From positions 248,001 through 312,000 of the forward strand of contig NZ_UTHA01000001.1 of assembly GCF_900582195.1 (NCBI RefSeq): 64,000 nt of DNA, written 5' to 3'. The DNA comes from Pseudomonas viridiflava. GTDB lineage: Bacteria > Pseudomonadota > Gammaproteobacteria > Pseudomonadales > Pseudomonadaceae. The translations under genes were made by a program, and so were the position numbers. Below, one piece after another: positions 36,845 through 45,853 of this stretch. Position 1 is the stretch's first letter. Every line of letters begins with the position of its first letter. Below the pieces are notes generated by a model, which searched no databases, was not told where the DNA came from, and saw only the letters and a list, made by a program, of their open reading frames with translations.

Positions 36845-36947
36845 GATCGTTCCCACGCTCCGCGTGGGAATGAATACCGTGACGCTCCGCGTCACAGGGA
36901 CGCGGAGCGTCCTTGGCTGCATTCCCACGCAGAGCGTGGGAACGATC
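36845..36947. repeat. GATCGTTCCCACGC palindromic element (copy 1)
   Basis: Begins GATCGTTCCCACGCTCCGCG and ends GCGTGGGAACGATC, so the whole about 103 bp is an inverted repeat. Each arm also forms its own small hairpin (TTCCCACGC/GCGTGGGAA), with a further GGACGC..GCGTCC pairing inside. It fills the gap between the FAD oxidoreductase and binding-protein genes. Second copy at 40930. Confidence 0.88.
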
Positions 36948-36955
36948 GGCAACGG

Positions 36956-37981
36956 TTACTTGGCAGCGACTTTCTCGGACTTGCCGTCATAACGCTTGCG
37001 CCACTCGGTCAGGATCTCGTCGCGATTCTTCGAAGCCCAGGCAAAGTCGTTCTTGATCAGGCGCTGCTCGTAATCCGCCGGCAGTTCGGTCTGCGGCTTG
37101 GCGATCCCCGGCTGCGCGAGGACAGCGAAGTTCTCCTTGTACAGATCCATCGCCTCAGCACTCGCCGAGAAGTCAGCCAGCTTCTTCGCCGCCTCTTCAT
37201 GCGGCGTGCCTTTGATCACGGCAGTCGCTTCGATCTCCCAGCCCAGACCTTCCTTCGGCAGGATGATGTCCAGCGGCGCGCCCTGGCGCTTCAACTGTAC
37301 GGCTGGATATTCAAAGGAAATACCGATCGGGAACTCGCCCGCCGCCGCTAACTTGCAAGGCTTGGAACCAGAGTGAACGTACTGGCCGATGTTCTGGTGC
37401 AGACCGTCCATGTAGGCCCAGCCCTGTTTCTCGCCGAAGGTTTGCAGCCAGGCGCTGACGTCGAGGAAACCAGTGCCGGACGACGCCGGGTTGGGCATGA
37501 CGATCTTGCCCTTGTACTCAGGCTTGGTCAGGTCCTGCCAGCTCACTGGCTTGGTCAAACCTTGCTTCTCGGCCTCGACAGTGTTGAAGCAGATAGTCGC
37601 GGCCCAGACGTCCATACCGACCCAGGCTGGCGGGTTGGCAGCGTCGCGGTAGTTCGCGCCGATCTTGCCGAGGTCCTTCGGCGCGTAGCTTTGCAGCATG
37701 CCTTGCTGATCGAGGATCGCCAGGCTCGAAGCGGCCAGGCCCCAAACGGCGTCAGCCTGTGGACGGGCCTTTTCGGCGAGCAGTTTGGCGGTGATGATCC
37801 CGGTGGAATCACGTACCCATTTGATCTCGACGTCCGGGTTGGCCTTTTCGAACGCTTCTTTATAGGACTTCAGTTGTTCGGCTTCGAGGGCGGTGTACAC
37901 CGTCAACTCGGTTTTTGCCGCAAAGGCGTTCAGGCTGAAAGTAGCGAGCACAGCAGCGGCCAGGGCCAAAGGCTTGAACAT
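36956..37981 (-). CDS. 2-aminoethylphosphonate-type ABC transporter substrate-binding protein
   Basis: A 341-residue periplasmic binding protein of the iron(III)/AEP class-F family. Signal peptide MFKPLALAAAVLATFSLNAF, cleaved after FAA near residue 22. The mature part starts KTELTVYTALEAEQLKSYKE. DSTGIITAKLLAEKARPQAD, MPNPASSGTGFLDVSAW and AGEFPIGISFEYPAVQ form the ligand cleft. The ATG at 37981 is chosen to give the signal peptide; longer frames run into the permease gene. Followed downstream by FAD oxidoreductase and PhnZ-like genes, which points to an aminophosphonate ligand. Confidence 0.85.
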   Translation of the reverse strand: MFKPLALAAAVLATFSLNAFAAKTELTVYTALEAEQLKSYKEAFEKANPDVEIKWVRDSTGIITAKLLAEKARPQADAVWGLAASSLAILDQQGMLQSYAPKDLGKIGANYRDAANPPAWVGMDVWAATICFNTVEAEKQGLTKPVSWQDLTKPEYKGKIVMPNPASSGTGFLDVSAWLQTFGEKQGWAYMDGLHQNIGQYVHSGSKPCKLAAAGEFPIGISFEYPAVQLKRQGAPLDIILPKEGLGWEIEATAVIKGTPHEEAAKKLADFSASAEAMDLYKENFAVLAQPGIAKPQTELPADYEQRLIKNDFAWASKNRDEILTEWRKRYDGKSEKVAAK

Positions 37982-38016
37982 GATCGGTATCCTGTCTTTT
38001 GAGTTGAGGGTGTGAA

Positions 38017-39741
38017 TCAGTGACCGGGCGAGGTTTGCCGCCAGGCTTGAGAACGGCGCAGCAAGCCGCGCGAAGCCCACGCCAGCAGCAAGGACACGCC
38101 CGCCGAGGTGAACAGAATCAGGGTCGACATCGCCGCCGCGCCGCCGACGTTGCCGGCGTCATCCATGTTCAGCACCGCCACCGCCGCGAGGATGGTGTCG
38201 GGGCTGTAGAGGAAGATCGCCGCCGACACCGTGGTCATCGCCGAGACGAACAGGTAGCGCACGATGTCCAGCAGCGCCGGCAGGCAGATCGGCACGGTGA
38301 CGCGCAGGTAGTGGCGGTACAGCGGCGCTTTGAGCGACAGCGCGGCGGCTTCAAACTCGGCGTCGAGTTGGCGCAATGCGGTGGTCGCGGTCATCTGCGC
38401 GGTGGTCAGGTAGTGCGCAATGGTGCAGACGATCAGCAGCGTCATCGTCCCGTACAGCACATGCAGCGGGTTACCGGTGAGGTTGAAGAAGAAGACGTAA
38501 CCCAAACCCAGAACCAGTCCCGGCACCGCCATCGGCACGAAACTGAGCATGCGCAACGCGAGGTTGAGGCCGCGCTGAGTGCGGGTTTTCTCCATCAGGT
38601 AGGCGCCGGTGAAGATCAGCACGCTGCCGATCAACGCCGTACCCAACGCCATCTTCAAACTGTTGCCGTAGGCCAGCCAGCCACCGCCAGCGGTTTCGTT
38701 GAACTGATAGTGGTTGAGCGACAGCGACAGGTTGTACGGCCAGAACTTCACCAAGGAGGAGAACACCGCCATGCCGAACACCAGAATCAACGCCGCGCTG
38801 ATCAGCAGGACAATCGCCAGATAGCAGCCATCGCGCAGCTTCGACGGCGCCGGTTTGAACACCTGAGCGCGACCGCTCATGGAGTCACCGTGACGGCGGC
38901 GCAGCCAGGCATCGACGCCGAAGCTGAACAGCGCCGGCAGCAACAGCACCATGCCGATCAACGCGCCGCGACCGAATTGCTGCTGGCCGACCACGGCTTT
39001 GTAGGCCTCCAGAGCCAGCACTTGATAGTCGCCACCGACCACCACCGGCACACCGAAATCGGTGATGGTCAGGGTGAACACCAGACAGAACGCGGCAAAC
39101 ACAGCCTGGCGCGTCGCCGGCCAGGTGATGCTACGAAAGGCTTTGGCCGGACTGGCGCCCATGCTCGAAGCGGCATCGAACAGTCGTGCATCGGCCAGCG
39201 ACAACGCCGAGAGCAGAATCATCAACGCATGGGGAAAGGTATAAATCACCTCACCCAGCACAATCCCCCAGAACCCGTAGATGTTGTCCGAGAGCAACCC
39301 ACGCAACATGCCCTGATTGCCGAACAGATAAACCAGCGCAATGCCCGGCAACATCGACGGTGCCATCAGCGGCAACAACGAAATGCCGCGCCAGATGCCT
39401 TTCGCCGGAATCAGCGTGCGTTGCAGCGCGTAGGCAAACAGGTAAGCCAGCGGAACGACGATGGCCGCCACGCTGAGGGAAACCTTCAGGCTGTTGCCAA
39501 GCAGCCAGTGGAAATTCTCGCTGGTCACCAACTCCTTCGCCGCGACCCAGCCGCCGCCCTGCCCGGCTTCACTGCTGAAGCCACGCCAGAAGATCGCCAG
39601 CAACGGCAGCAACACCGCGACGCCGAGCAACAGCAGCAGAAGGACTTTGCCGCCGACGACAAAAATGCGATCGCCGATCTCGGCTTTCGAAGTCTGGCGC
39701 ACCTGCTTGTGCGGTAGCGGCAGCGCGAGGTTGCTGTTCAT
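38017..39741 (-). CDS. AEP-type ABC transporter permease, fused two-domain
   Basis: A 574-residue inner-membrane protein with two BPD-type permease domains in one chain (about 30-290 and 310-565), roughly twelve helices. The EAA-like loops are ASSMGASPAKAFRSITWP in the first half and ALSLKAPLYRHYLRVTVP in the second. This fused layout is usual for the AEP (PhnU/PhnV-like) and iron class. Its start shares one base with the ATPase stop (TGATG arrangement), and the binding-protein gene begins 35 bp downstream. Confidence 0.85.
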   Translation of the reverse strand: MNSNLALPLPHKQVRQTSKAEIGDRIFVVGGKVLLLLLLGVAVLLPLLAIFWRGFSSEAGQGGGWVAAKELVTSENFHWLLGNSLKVSLSVAAIVVPLAYLFAYALQRTLIPAKGIWRGISLLPLMAPSMLPGIALVYLFGNQGMLRGLLSDNIYGFWGIVLGEVIYTFPHALMILLSALSLADARLFDAASSMGASPAKAFRSITWPATRQAVFAAFCLVFTLTITDFGVPVVVGGDYQVLALEAYKAVVGQQQFGRGALIGMVLLLPALFSFGVDAWLRRRHGDSMSGRAQVFKPAPSKLRDGCYLAIVLLISAALILVFGMAVFSSLVKFWPYNLSLSLNHYQFNETAGGGWLAYGNSLKMALGTALIGSVLIFTGAYLMEKTRTQRGLNLALRMLSFVPMAVPGLVLGLGYVFFFNLTGNPLHVLYGTMTLLIVCTIAHYLTTAQMTATTALRQLDAEFEAAALSLKAPLYRHYLRVTVPICLPALLDIVRYLFVSAMTTVSAAIFLYSPDTILAAVAVLNMDDAGNVGGAAAMSTLILFTSAGVSLLLAWASRGLLRRSQAWRQTSPGH

Positions 39742-40817
39742 CAGGCAAACACCTGCAGGCTGCGCGGCGGCAAGGCGACCATGATCTGCTGGGCGCCAAG
39801 GCGTGGCATGGCTTCCGGGGCGAGTTCGGCGAGGAGTGCGTGGCCGGGCAGTTGATCGAGTTCGAAGCTCATGCGGCAGCGGTTACCGAGGAAAGTGATT
39901 TCACGAACTTTGGCCGGGAACAGGTTTTCCTCATGCACCGGCGGATTGACGTTGATCGCTTCCGGGCGGCAGAACAAACGGCCCGAGGCGCGCTGAATGC
40001 TGCCGTCGCTGAGGCGCAGGTTCATCCCGCCGACCTGCGCGTGAGTGTCGCTGCTGCGCTGGAAAGGCAGCCAGTTGCCCTGGCCGACGAACTCGGCCAC
40101 GAACGGCGTAGCCGGGCGGTTGTAGATTTCCTGCGGGGTGGCGTACTGCTCGACGCAGCCGTTGTTCATCACCGCGATGCGGTCGGCCATCAGCATGGCT
40201 TCGTCCTGATTGTGCGTGACCATCAGGGTGGTGATGCCGAGGTTGCGTTGCAGCTGGCGCAGTTCGGTGCACAGATGCTCACGGACGCGGGCGTCGAGGG
40301 CGGACATCGGTTCATCGAGCAACAGCAGCGACGGTGCCGGCGCCAAGGCCCGAGCCAGAGCAACGCGCTGTTGCTGGCCGCCGGACAACTGGCCGGGGTA
40401 TTTTTTCTCGCTGCCAGTGAGGCCGACCAATTCAAGCATTTGCCCGACGCGGCGACGCACTTCGTCGCGACCGCTGCCAGCAAGGCCGTAGGCAATGTTC
40501 GCCTCGACGGTCAGGTTGGGGAACAGTGCGTAGGACTGGAACAGAATCCCGTAGTCGCGGGCTTGCGGGGCGAGGTGCGAGACGTCGCGGTCGCCGAGGT
40601 ACAGCTCGCCGCTGTCCTGTTTTTCCAGACCGGCGATGCAGCGCAACAGCGTGGTCTTGCCGCAACCCGAAGGTCCGAGCAGGCACACCAGTTCACCGGC
40701 GGCGACGTCGAGGGAGACGTTATCCAGCGCAGTGAACGCGCCGAAGCGTTTCTCCACGCCGCGCACTTTCATGGGTGCGCCGGGGTTGGTCAGGGCAGTT
40801 GCGATGGCAGGATTCAT
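39741..40817 (-). CDS. AEP-type ABC transporter ATP-binding protein
   Basis: A 358-residue ATPase energising phosphonate import. Walker A GPSGCGKTT is near residues 52-60, the signature is LSGGQQQRVALARALAPAPS, and Walker B is LLLLDEPMSALD. A TOBE-like C-terminal domain (about 270-355) binds regulators or substrate signals. First gene of the importer; the next gene upstream is a LysR regulator 221 bp away, with a palindromic element in between. Confidence 0.88.
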   Translation of the reverse strand: MNPAIATALTNPGAPMKVRGVEKRFGAFTALDNVSLDVAAGELVCLLGPSGCGKTTLLRCIAGLEKQDSGELYLGDRDVSHLAPQARDYGILFQSYALFPNLTVEANIAYGLAGSGRDEVRRRVGQMLELVGLTGSEKKYPGQLSGGQQQRVALARALAPAPSLLLLDEPMSALDARVREHLCTELRQLQRNLGITTLMVTHNQDEAMLMADRIAVMNNGCVEQYATPQEIYNRPATPFVAEFVGQGNWLPFQRSSDTHAQVGGMNLRLSDGSIQRASGRLFCRPEAINVNPPVHEENLFPAKVREITFLGNRCRMSFELDQLPGHALLAELAPEAMPRLGAQQIMVALPPRSLQVFA

Positions 40818-40929
40818 GGACAGACCTCATCAAGCAGATGAGGCCAATCCTAGAGTTGTAATGCGTCCGTCATGTGGCAGTGAGGCAAAAACCGCCGATA
40901 GTGGTATTCGGGGATTTTGGTTCACCAGA

Positions 40930-41037
40930 GATCGTTCCCACGCTCTGCGTGGGAATGCCTCATCGGACGCTCCGCGTTCGGCTCTTGGGACGCAGAGCGT
41001 CCCGGGCTGCATTCCCACGCGGAGCGTGGGAACGATC
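40930..41037. repeat. GATCGTTCCCACGC palindromic element (copy 2)
   Basis: Begins GATCGTTCCCACGCTCTGCG and ends GCGTGGGAACGATC, with inner GGGACGCAGAGCGTCCC hairpin. It fills the gap between the LysR gene and the ABC ATPase gene. With the copy at 36845 it frames exactly the three ABC genes. Confidence 0.88.
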
Positions 41038-41038
41038 A

Positions 41039-41908
41039 TTACGCAGGGGACATTTCCTGTGCCAAGCCGAGGAACGCCGCCGGCAACCGCGCGCCCTTGC
41101 GCTCTTTCAGGCAATACAGATATTCAGGAATCTGCGGCGCATTCTCGATCGTCAACACGCGCAACTGCGGATCATGCGGCACTTCCTGCCGCGCAATGAT
41201 GCTGATACCGATATTGCGCAACACCGCCTCCCGAATCGACTCGCGGCTGCCAATCTCCAGCAACGGCCCGAAACTCACCCCGGCACTCGCCAGCAATTCT
41301 TCAGTCAACCGCCGCGTGGTGGAGCCCGACTCACGCATCAACAACGTATGCCCGGCCAATGCACTCAATGCTACATGCTCCTGCGCCGCCAACGGATGAT
41401 TGCGATGCACCGCCAGCACCAGCGGATCAGTGCCCAATACCCGGCGAATCAACCGCGCATCATCGAGCAATTGCGACGACGCAGCGATATCCACCCGGTA
41501 ATCCTCCAGCGCTTCGAGCACCTGCTGCGAGTTGCCGATTTCCACCGACACTTCCACTTGCGGCAGACGCTCGCGAAAGGTCTTCACCAGATCGAGAATG
41601 TAATACGGCGCGGTGGCGGCGATGCGCAGCGTGCCTTGCACCTGACCGCTGTTGCGCAGGAAGAACTCGATGTCCGCTTCCTGCTGCAACAGCGTCTTGA
41701 CCATCGGCAGCAGCCGCGCGCCTTCGTCGCTGACGCTCAGGCGCCGGCCGCCACGATAAAACAGCTCCACCGAATACTGACTTTCCAGATTGCGGATCTG
41801 CGTGGTCACGGTCGGTTGGCTGAGACCGAGTTTTTTCGCCGCCAGCGTAATGCTGCCCAGGCGGGCGACCATGTAAAACGCTTTCAGCTCGGCACTCAGC
41901 ACAACCAT
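41039..41908 (-). CDS. LysR family regulator of aminoethylphosphonate catabolism (putative)
   Basis: A 289-residue LysR regulator. The N-terminal winged helix (about 1-62) reads LKAFYMVARLGSITLAAKKL then GLSQPTVTTQIRNLE. The C-terminal effector domain is periplasmic-binding-protein-like. Position directly upstream of the phosphonate importer and the N-terminal sequence suggest the phosphonate-associated LysR family (TIGR03339, from memory). Its ATG lies only 10 bp after the stop of the Cd/Zn ATPase gene, so read-through from the metal operon is possible. Confidence 0.85.
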   Translation of the reverse strand: MVVLSAELKAFYMVARLGSITLAAKKLGLSQPTVTTQIRNLESQYSVELFYRGGRRLSVSDEGARLLPMVKTLLQQEADIEFFLRNSGQVQGTLRIAATAPYYILDLVKTFRERLPQVEVSVEIGNSQQVLEALEDYRVDIAASSQLLDDARLIRRVLGTDPLVLAVHRNHPLAAQEHVALSALAGHTLLMRESGSTTRRLTEELLASAGVSFGPLLEIGSRESIREAVLRNIGISIIARQEVPHDPQLRVLTIENAPQIPEYLYCLKERKGARLPAAFLGLAQEMSPA

Positions 41909-41918
41909 CCCTCATCGT

Positions 41919-44174
41919 TTATTTGCGCAGCAGGCGCAAACCGTTGAACACCACCAACAGGCTCACGCCCATGTCGGCGAACACCGCCATCCACATGGTG
42001 GCGAGCCCGGCGAAGGTTACCGCAAGAAAGATAGCCTTGATCACCAGCGCCAGGGCGATGTTCTGTTTCAGGATGCTGGCGGTGTTGCGCGACAGGCTGA
42101 TGAATGCGGGAATCTTGCGCAGATCGTCGTCCATCAGGGCGACATCGGCGGTTTCAATCGCGGTGTCGGTACCGGCAGCGGCCATGGCGAAACCGATCTC
42201 GGCGCGGGCCAGTGCCGGGGCGTCGTTGATGCCGTCGCCGACCATGCCGACTCGCCGACCCTGTGCATAAAGGTCTTCGATGGCTTGCAGTTTGTCGGTC
42301 GGCAGCAAGTCGCCCCGAGCTTCATCGATGCCGACCTGTGCGGCAATCGCCTGGGCGGTGTGGACGTTGTCGCCGGTGAGCATCAGGGTTTTCACCCCGA
42401 GTTCATGCAATTGGCGGATCGCTTCGCGGCTGGTTTCCTTGACGGTGTCGGCCACGGCGAACAGTGCGAGCGGGCCAGAACTGTCGAGCAGCAGCACCAC
42501 GGATTTGCCCTGTTTCTCCAGCGCGAAGAGTTTTTCTTCCAGCGCCGGCGAGCACAAACCGAGTTCTTCGACCAGACGATGGTTGCCCAAGTGGTACGTC
42601 TGGCCGTTGATTTCGCCTTTGACGCCGCGCCCGCCCAATGCTTCGAAGTTATCCACAATCAGCGCAGCGAAGTTTTTATCCACAGCGGCATTGGTGATGG
42701 CCAGCGACACCGGGTGATCGGAGCGTCCTGCCAACGCCGTAGCGATTGCAGGTGCGCTGGCATCGGCGGTTGGATCGAGGGACAGGTAATCGGTCTGCAC
42801 CGGTTTGCCGTGGGTGATCGTGCCGGTTTTATCCAGCGCCAGATAATCCAGTTTGAAACCGCCCTCCAGGTACACGCCGCCCTTGACCAGAATGCCTTTG
42901 CGCGCGGCTGCCGCGAGGCCGCTGACGATGGTCACCGGCGTCGAAATCACCAGTGCGCATGGGCACGCCACCACCAGCAACACCAGCGCGCGGTAGATCC
43001 AGTCGAACCACACCGCGCCCATGAACAGCGGCGGAATGATCGCCACGGCCAAGGCAAACAAGAACACTACGGGCGTGTAGATTTTCGAGAACTGATCGAC
43101 GAAGCGCTGGGTCGGCGCGCGCGCACCTTGAGCCTGTTCAACGGCATGGATGATCCGCGCCAGGGTCGAGTTGTTCGCTGCAGCGCTGACCGCGTATTCC
43201 AGCGATCCGGCCTGATTGATGGTGCCGGCGAAGACTTTGTCACCGACGGTTTTTTCTACTGGCAGGCTTTCCCCGGTGATCGGCGCTTGGTCGATGGTCG
43301 AGTTGCCGCTGAGCACTTCGCCGTCCAGCGCAATGCGCTCGCCGGGTTTCACCCGCACGCGGGCGCCGAGTTCGACGCCCTTCACGTCCTGCTCGATCCA
43401 CGAACCATCAGCCTGCAACACCGTGGCTTGCTCTGGCGTCATTTGCATCAGGCCGCTGATCGCGTTGCGCGCACGATCGAGCGAGCGCGCCTCGATCAGC
43501 TCGGCAACGGTGAACAGAAACATCACCATCGCCGCTTCCGGCCATTGGCCGATAAGGATGGCACCGGTGACGGCGATGCTCATCAGTGCGTTGATGTTGA
43601 GGTTGCGGTTCTTCAGGGCGATCCAGCCCTTTTTGTAGGTAGTCAGGCCACCGCTGAGGATCGACACCAGCGCAATGATCGCCACCACCCAGGTGGGAGC
43701 GGCGTTGGTGAAGTGGATGACTTCGGCAGCGAGGGCGCCGACACCGGACAGCGCCAAGGGCCACCAGTGCTTTTTCACTGGCGCCGGGGCCGGTGCTTCG
43801 ACGCCCGCCTCCAGAGGCTCGGCGTGCATGCCGAGGGATTTGATCGCTTCGGTGATCGGCTCGGTGCCCGGCAGGTTATGGGTCACGCCGAGTACGCGGT
43901 TGATCAGGTTGAATTCCAGTTGCTGCACGCCGGCGAGTTTGCCGAGCTTGTTCTGGATCAGCGTCTGCTCGGTCGGGCAGTCCATCGCCTCGATGCGGAA
44001 ACTGCTCAGCCGCGCGTCGGCGCTGGTTTTTTCGCTCAGTTGCACCAACGCAGGCGCAGCGGCTTTCGACGAGCAGCAAGAATCCCCGCCATGTGAATGC
44101 TTATGCACAGGCTGCAATTTATGACTGTGATCGTGGCCGTCGCCGGGCTTGTGGGTGTGCTGGGAATCGCTCAT
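41919..44174 (-). CDS. cadA: Heavy-metal-exporting P-type ATPase CadA (Cd/Zn/Pb)
   Basis: A 751-residue P1B-type ATPase pumping divalent soft metals out of the cytoplasm. The N-terminus is a His-rich tail (about residues 5-31: HTHKPGDGHDHSHK and HKHSHGG, then CC). A heavy-metal domain has the MDCPTEQT motif instead of GMxCxxC. The transmembrane metal site is CPC (in VACPCALVISTPVT). The phosphorylated Asp is in DKTGTITHGK, and the hinge is GDGINDAPALA. Divergent from the MerR-type gene cadR, with a shared promoter/operator. The CPC plus His-rich tail favour Cd/Zn/Pb over Cu. Confidence 0.93.
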   Translation of the reverse strand: MSDSQHTHKPGDGHDHSHKLQPVHKHSHGGDSCCSSKAAAPALVQLSEKTSADARLSSFRIEAMDCPTEQTLIQNKLGKLAGVQQLEFNLINRVLGVTHNLPGTEPITEAIKSLGMHAEPLEAGVEAPAPAPVKKHWWPLALSGVGALAAEVIHFTNAAPTWVVAIIALVSILSGGLTTYKKGWIALKNRNLNINALMSIAVTGAILIGQWPEAAMVMFLFTVAELIEARSLDRARNAISGLMQMTPEQATVLQADGSWIEQDVKGVELGARVRVKPGERIALDGEVLSGNSTIDQAPITGESLPVEKTVGDKVFAGTINQAGSLEYAVSAAANNSTLARIIHAVEQAQGARAPTQRFVDQFSKIYTPVVFLFALAVAIIPPLFMGAVWFDWIYRALVLLVVACPCALVISTPVTIVSGLAAAARKGILVKGGVYLEGGFKLDYLALDKTGTITHGKPVQTDYLSLDPTADASAPAIATALAGRSDHPVSLAITNAAVDKNFAALIVDNFEALGGRGVKGEINGQTYHLGNHRLVEELGLCSPALEEKLFALEKQGKSVVLLLDSSGPLALFAVADTVKETSREAIRQLHELGVKTLMLTGDNVHTAQAIAAQVGIDEARGDLLPTDKLQAIEDLYAQGRRVGMVGDGINDAPALARAEIGFAMAAAGTDTAIETADVALMDDDLRKIPAFISLSRNTASILKQNIALALVIKAIFLAVTFAGLATMWMAVFADMGVSLLVVFNGLRLLRK

Positions 44175-44198
44175 TGGTCGCGTCCATGAAGGTGCCTG

Positions 44199-44235
44199 TT
44201 GCCAAGTAAAGACCCTGTAGCCACTATAGGGTCAA
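44199..44235. promoter_or_regulatory. MerR-type operator and divergent cadA/cadR promoters
   Basis: ACCCTGTAG-CCA-CTATAGGGT (44212-44232), a classic CadR-type palindrome. Rightward: TTGCCA (44199-44204), 20-bp spacer, TATAGG (cadR). Leftward: TTGACC (44235-44230), 19-bp spacer, TTTACT (cadA). The over-long spacers are the hallmark of MerR activation by DNA distortion. Confidence 0.88.
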
Positions 44236-44258
44236 GCACCCTTTTGGAGATTGCCGTC

Positions 44259-44708
44259 ATGAAGATCGGAGAACTGGCCAGACTCACCGACTGCGCCGTG
44301 GAAACCATCCGCTATTACGAGCGCGAAAACCTCCTGCCGGAGCCGGCCCGCAGCGACGGCAACTACCGCGTCTACACCCAGGCCCACGCCGAACGCCTGA
44401 CCTTCATCCGCAACTGCCGCACCCTCGACATGACCCTTGAAGAAATCCGCAGCCTGCTGGCCATGCGTGATAGCCCGCAGGATCAGTGTGAAAGCGTGAA
44501 TACGCTGATCGACGAGCATATCCAGCATGTGAAGGCGCGGATCGATGGGTTGCTGGCGTTGCAGACACAACTGCTCGACCTGCGCCAACGTTGTGGCGAA
44601 GGGCCGATGGCCGATCAGTGCGGGATCTTGCAGCGGCTGGAAGTGAGTGGCGGGGTTGTCGCGACGGAAATCGAACACTCCCATGTAGGCCGCAGCCACG
44701 GCCACTAG
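44259..44708 (+). CDS. cadR: Cd(II)/Pb(II)-responsive MerR regulator CadR
   Basis: A 149-residue MerR-family metal sensor. MKIGELARLTDCAVETIRYY is the N-terminal winged helix. The metal site is supplied by Cys in RNCRTLDM, DQCESVN and QCGI. A His-rich end (HSHVGRSHGH) is typical of Pseudomonas CadR. The ATG at 44259 gives the family start and lies 26 bp after the operator; an earlier in-frame ATG at 44199 would lie inside the promoter. It activates cadA when metal is bound. Confidence 0.93.
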   Translation: MKIGELARLTDCAVETIRYYERENLLPEPARSDGNYRVYTQAHAERLTFIRNCRTLDMTLEEIRSLLAMRDSPQDQCESVNTLIDEHIQHVKARIDGLLALQTQLLDLRQRCGEGPMADQCGILQRLEVSGGVVATEIEHSHVGRSHGH

Positions 44709-44724
44709 GAACCCCAATAAACAC

Positions 44725-44814
44725 TGTGGGAGCGAGCTTGCTCGCGAAAGCGGTAGTTCAGTCAATATTTCTATCAACTGACACTCCGCCTTCGCGAGCA
44801 AGCTCGCTCCCACA
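44725..44814. repeat. REPIN
   Basis: TGTGGGAGCGAGCTTGCTCG and GAGCAAGCTCGCTCCCACA, with inner agttcagtc..aactgacact pairing. It lies between the convergent cadR and thyA genes and ends about 15 bp from the thyA stop. Confidence 0.9.
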
Positions 44815-44831
44815 GGTTTTTGTATTGCTTG

Positions 44832-45803
44832 TCAGACCGCCATCGGCGCGGTCATTGGCGCGTGGTGCTCATAGCCTTCCAGCGAGAAATCGCTCGGCTC
44901 GACCAGCTCCAGCCATTCCGGCTGATACACACCGGTCTTGGCAAACTCCGGCACACGATCCGAGATTTTCAGTTTCGGCATGGCGAACGGCTCGCGCTTG
45001 AGCTGCTCGTTGAGCATGTCCAAGTGGTTCTCGTAGACGTGCGCATCACCAATGAAATAGGTGAACCAGCGTGGCGTGTAGCCGGTCAGGCGACCGATCA
45101 GGCTCAGCAGCGCAGCGCCTTCGGTAAGGTTGAACGGCGTGCCCAGGCCCAGATCGTTGGAGCGGATGTAGAGGGTCAGAGAAATCTCTTTGGTCTCGAC
45201 ATTCGGGTGGAACTGATACAACAGGTGGCACGGCGGCAGGGCCATTTCATCCAGCTGCGCGACGTTCCAGCCGTGGAACAGAATGCGGCGGCTGCCCGGA
45301 TCCTTGATGATCGTGTCGACGCACTGGCGCACCTGATCGATGGCTTTGTACAGGACCACATAGGCCTGACCGTCTTCTTCGCCTTGAGCGATTTGCTTGT
45401 AGCCGTTGCTCAAGGTTTGTTCGATGGCGGCGGTGTTGCTCAGCGGAATCTGCTTGTACGCGGGCCATTTGCGCCATTGCACGCCGTAGATTTCGCCGAG
45501 GTCGTCGTCGCCCTGACGGAACGGGTTGGCCAGCCACTGTGCGTTTTCGTTGGCGTTCTGGTCCCAGACCTTGCAGCCCAGCGCACGGAATTCAGCGGCA
45601 TTGTTCACGCCACGGAGAAAACCGCACATCTCGCCGATGGCCGATTTGAAGGCCATTTTGCGCGTGGTAATCGCCGGAAAACCTTCCTGCAGATCGAAAC
45701 GCAGCATCGCACCCGGAAAGCTGATGGTGTTGATGCCGGTGCGGTTGGCCTGTTTAGTGCCGTTCTGAATGACGTGCGAGACCAGTTCGAGATATTGCTT
45801 CAT
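44832..45803 (-). CDS. thyA: Thymidylate synthase ThyA
   Basis: Converts dUMP to dTMP with methylene-tetrahydrofolate. The 323-residue protein starts [20 protein letters not shown]. The dUMP Arg loop is [20 protein letters not shown] and the nucleophile Cys is in [27 protein letters not shown] and [13 protein letters not shown] complete the fold. It is about 60 residues longer than the 264-residue E. coli enzyme, mainly through an insertion after [13 protein letters not shown] (about residues 110-160). It is 50 bp downstream of lgt with a hairpin between. Confidence 0.95.
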   Translation of the reverse strand: MKQYLELVSHVIQNGTKQANRTGINTISFPGAMLRFDLQEGFPAITTRKMAFKSAIGEMCGFLRGVNNAAEFRALGCKVWDQNANENAQWLANPFRQGDDDLGEIYGVQWRKWPAYKQIPLSNTAAIEQTLSNGYKQIAQGEEDGQAYVVLYKAIDQVRQCVDTIIKDPGSRRILFHGWNVAQLDEMALPPCHLLYQFHPNVETKEISLTLYIRSNDLGLGTPFNLTEGAALLSLIGRLTGYTPRWFTYFIGDAHVYENHLDMLNEQLKREPFAMPKLKISDRVPEFAKTGVYQPEWLELVEPSDFSLEGYEHHAPMTAPMAV

Positions 45804-45824
45804 GAGTTACCTGTGTCCTTTGAG

Positions 45825-45845
45825 CCCCGGCGTCGCGCGCCGGGG
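45825..45845. terminator. Hairpin between lgt and thyA
   Basis: Perfect 8-bp stem CCCCGGCG / CGCCGGGG with a TCGCG loop. No T-run in the direction of transcription, so it may tune rather than stop read-through from lgt into thyA. Confidence 0.5.
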
Positions 45846-45853
45846 TTCGTAGT

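Noticed and set aside
38020..39717. A 565-codon open frame opposite the phosphonate permease
   Set aside because: Antisense shadow with Gln/Arg/His-rich composition and no recognisable domain.
42285..44096. A 603-codon open frame opposite cadA
   Set aside because: Antisense shadow; composition not protein-like.
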